Assembly: GCA_028704215.1 (NCBI GenBank)
Contig: JAQVLJ010000001.1
Location: 1-25,586, forward strand
Direction of reading: 5' to 3'
Source: Clostridia bacterium
GTDB lineage: Bacteria > Bacillota > Clostridia > Christensenellales > UBA1242
Length of the DNA: 25,586 bases
This document shows, piece after piece, positions 24,353 to 25,586 of this stretch. The first letter of the stretch is position 1. Every line of letters begins with the position of its first letter. Both the position numbers and the translations under genes were made by a program. The notes beneath the pieces were generated by a model. It ran no database searches. It was not told where the DNA came from and worked only from the letters and a program-made list of their open reading frames with translations.

Positions 24353-24529
24353 TTAATTAAAATCGCCTACATTGTCAGTCCCAAATACTGGGCATGGTGG
24401 GCATGGCGGACATGGTGGTGGACATGGTGGGCATGGTGGACACTGCGGGATGCAAGGTACAGGACAGCAACAGCAATTGCAGCGGCAACAACATCTAAAA
24501 CAACACATTCTTCTAAAACAACGGCACAT
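24353..24529 (-). CDS. 58-residue Cys/Pro-rich peptide with CPP repeats
   Basis: A minus-strand ORF with an ideal AAGGAG eight bases before its ATG at 24529 and a stop 20 bases before a strong terminator. The peptide has 19 Cys and 15 Pro. It starts MCRCFRRMCCFRCCCRCNCC, with Arg mixed into the Cys run, then PVPCIPQ, then a (C-P-P)n tract with one CPPP unit (about residues 30-47), and ends with the neutral-acidic tail FGTDNVGDFN. There is no signal peptide, and no metallothionein spacing that I recognise. The plus-strand ORFs over it (GHGG- and Trp-rich) are its antisense. Plausible roles are metal or redox binding, or a disulfide-cross-linked surface or spore layer; none is shown. It may be co-transcribed with the peptidoglycan-binding gene 62 bases upstream. 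Confidence 0.75.
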   Translation of the reverse strand: MCRCFRRMCCFRCCCRCNCCCCPVPCIPQCPPCPPCPPPCPPCPPCPVFGTDNVGDFN

Positions 24530-24591
24530 AAAACATTCTCCTTTTTTATGTTCTATCTCATACTATTAAAAGGAGCAAAAAAATGTGATAT

Positions 24592-25047
24592 TTAAGTTCT
24601 GCCACCGCCTATCTGTGAAACCTTAGACCATGTATTTTTTCCCACTATTCCATCGGGTGTCAATCCATTTTCCGTTTGAAATGCAACTACTGCTCTTTGA
24701 GTTTCAGGGCCGAATACTCCATCAAGCGAAGTGATTGGATACAGTTTTGACAATAATTTTCTTTGCAAATACAAAACTCCACTACTTCGATCACCTTGCC
24801 TTAAAACTTTTGATGTAGGATTAAGATTGAGCAAAACACTCCAAGTATTTTTGCCCACTATGCCATCAGCAGTCAAATTATTATTATTTTGAAAATTTGT
24901 AACAGCACTAAATGTTTTGTTACCAAAATCACCATCTGCAACCAAGTCATAGTCATAACTATTGAGCAAATATTGCAAAAGCACCACTTGATTACCTTCA
25001 CTTCCAGTACGTAGAGTGCATTTGTCGTCAACGGTGATAAAATATTT
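24592..25047 (-). CDS. Two-repeat peptidoglycan-binding domain protein, start missing or non-canonical
   Basis: Two PG_binding_1 repeats are clear. The first runs LRTGSEGNQVVLLQYLLN, VADGDFGNKTFSAVTNFQ, LTADGIVGKNTWSVL; the second LRQGDRSSGVLYLQRKLL, LDGVFGPETQRAVVAFQ, LTPDGIVGKNTWSKV. This three-helix domain binds cell-wall peptidoglycan and usually accompanies a hydrolase domain, absent here. A GTG at 24987 would give 131 residues but cuts off the first ten residues of repeat one. The frame is open upstream to a TAA at 25048-25050 (KYFITVDDKCTLRTG) with no ATG, GTG or TTG. Either the gene lost its 5' end or it uses a rare start. No signal peptide is visible. Confidence 0.65.
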   Translation of the reverse strand, partial: KYFITVDDKCTLRTGSEGNQVVLLQYLLNSYDYDLVADGDFGNKTFSAVTNFQNNNNLTADGIVGKNTWSVLLNLNPTSKVLRQGDRSSGVLYLQRKLLSKLYPITSLDGVFGPETQRAVVAFQTENGLTPDGIVGKNTWSKVSQIGGGRT

Positions 25048-25151
25048 TTATGAATAAGAAAAATGGTGTGTTGTACAATGTTACAAGTAAGGACTATTCA
25101 AAATAATGTGTTGTGATTTTTAAACATAAATTTAATTTTACAAAAAAAACA

Positions 25152-25175
25152 AAAAAAGACCAAATGGTCTTTTTT
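25152..25175. terminator. Bidirectional terminator
   Basis: AAAAAAGACC (25152-25161) pairs with GGTCTTTTTT (25166-25175) around an AAAT loop. It lies 18 bases past the stop of the minus-strand gene at the right edge and separates it from the peptidoglycan-binding gene. The 25048-25150 spacer shows nothing else clear. Confidence 0.75.
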
Positions 25176-25192
25176 TGACGTCAAAATAAATA

Positions 25193-25585
25193 TTAAAAAG
25201 CCAAATCTTCGTTTATAATTTCTCTATTGCGTTTGTTGATTAACATTGATATTTCATTTTTAAAACCTTCATCGCATTTTTCCAAGTCCTTAAAAATCTG
25301 TTCATATCCAAATCTTTCTAATAAATAATTGTAAGTTTCTTCTTTTCTAACTTTTTTCAATATGTAAAACAAATGTTCCAAGTCTCTATGTGTTTTTTTA
25401 TAAAGTTCATCAATGTCATTCTCATTTACTTTATAATACTGGCTATCGCATAATGTGGTTTGTAAATCAACATAAGTTTCATCATCTGTCATATTCACTA
25501 GATTTCTTATTTTTTTAATCAATTCATCATCACAATATATTTGCAAAGAGGCAACCAGTTCTTCAAAATTATTTTTTATTACTTT
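25193..25585 (-). CDS. Unknown protein, 5' end beyond the window
   Basis: The minus-strand frame is open from the right edge to TAA at 25193, 130 codons. The first candidate start inside the window is a TTG at 25546 without a ribosome binding site, and the sequence before it (KVIKNNFEELVASL) reads as normal coding, so the true start is outside. The visible part is helical and charged: DDELIKKIRNLVN, DLEHLFYILKKVRKEETY, EQIFKDLEKCDEGF, SMLINKRNREI. There is no membrane segment or catalytic motif. I do not recognise the family. Confidence 0.65.
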   Translation of the reverse strand, partial: KVIKNNFEELVASLQIYCDDELIKKIRNLVNMTDDETYVDLQTTLCDSQYYKVNENDIDELYKKTHRDLEHLFYILKKVRKEETYNYLLERFGYEQIFKDLEKCDEGFKNEISMLINKRNREIINEDLAF

Positions 25586-25586
25586 T

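Noticed and set aside
24350..24595. Plus-strand ORFs encoding Trp-rich and GHGG-repeat proteins
   Set aside because: They are the antisense of the Cys/Pro-rich minus-strand ORF, which alone has a strong ribosome binding site and a correctly placed terminator. Their starts lack such sites.

Overview
The window is strongly AT-rich DNA that reads with the standard code (TGA is a stop, TGG is Trp). Strong Shine-Dalgarno sites, sigma-A-type promoters with TTGACA-like -35 and TATAAT-like -10 boxes, oligo-T hairpin terminators, a Veg homologue and an NfeD-FloA pair point to a Firmicutes, probably Clostridia-like, chromosome. The species cannot be named from the sequence.

Positions 1-9220 hold one continuous minus-strand reading frame, open at the left edge. 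It encodes a giant lipoprotein of at least 3073 residues, with Ig-like beta stretches and three GLUG-type repeat regions. All plus-strand ORFs there are shadows. Next come a TtcA-like PP-loop enzyme (9513-10220, +), Veg (10294-10536, +), a predicted lipoprotein (10583-11968, -), a protein of unknown function (12193-13254, +) and a zinc-ribbon membrane protein (13371-13898, +). A minus-strand operon nfeD-floA-unknown (15972-13941) follows, then rsmD with an OGG1-like glycosylase in a 4-base overlap (17448-16064), then a transglutaminase-like protein (18256-17501).

From about 18.4 to 23.2 kb the DNA looks accessory. It contains the tail of a lost minus-strand gene, a leaderless gene for a possible ADP-ribosyltransferase-fold protein, a GNAT-like protein, a TIM-barrel isomerase-like protein, two broken genes and a coiled-coil protein of unknown function. 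Two diverged direct repeats, each a terminator-like hairpin followed by TTGGCGGA and a tRNA-3'-end-like sequence, lie in this stretch. An intact tRNA-Ser(CGA) lies just beyond it.

The tRNA-Ser is preceded on its own strand by a promoter and a GC-richer leader of about 190 nt that folds into several helices. The leader contains a 13-nt perfect complement to the D-arm region of the tRNA. It is the best candidate here for an undescribed structured RNA. The right end carries a deoxyribosyltransferase-like protein, a hidden 58-residue peptide that is one third cysteine with CPP repeats, a two-repeat peptidoglycan-binding protein without a convincing start, and a partial gene of unknown function.
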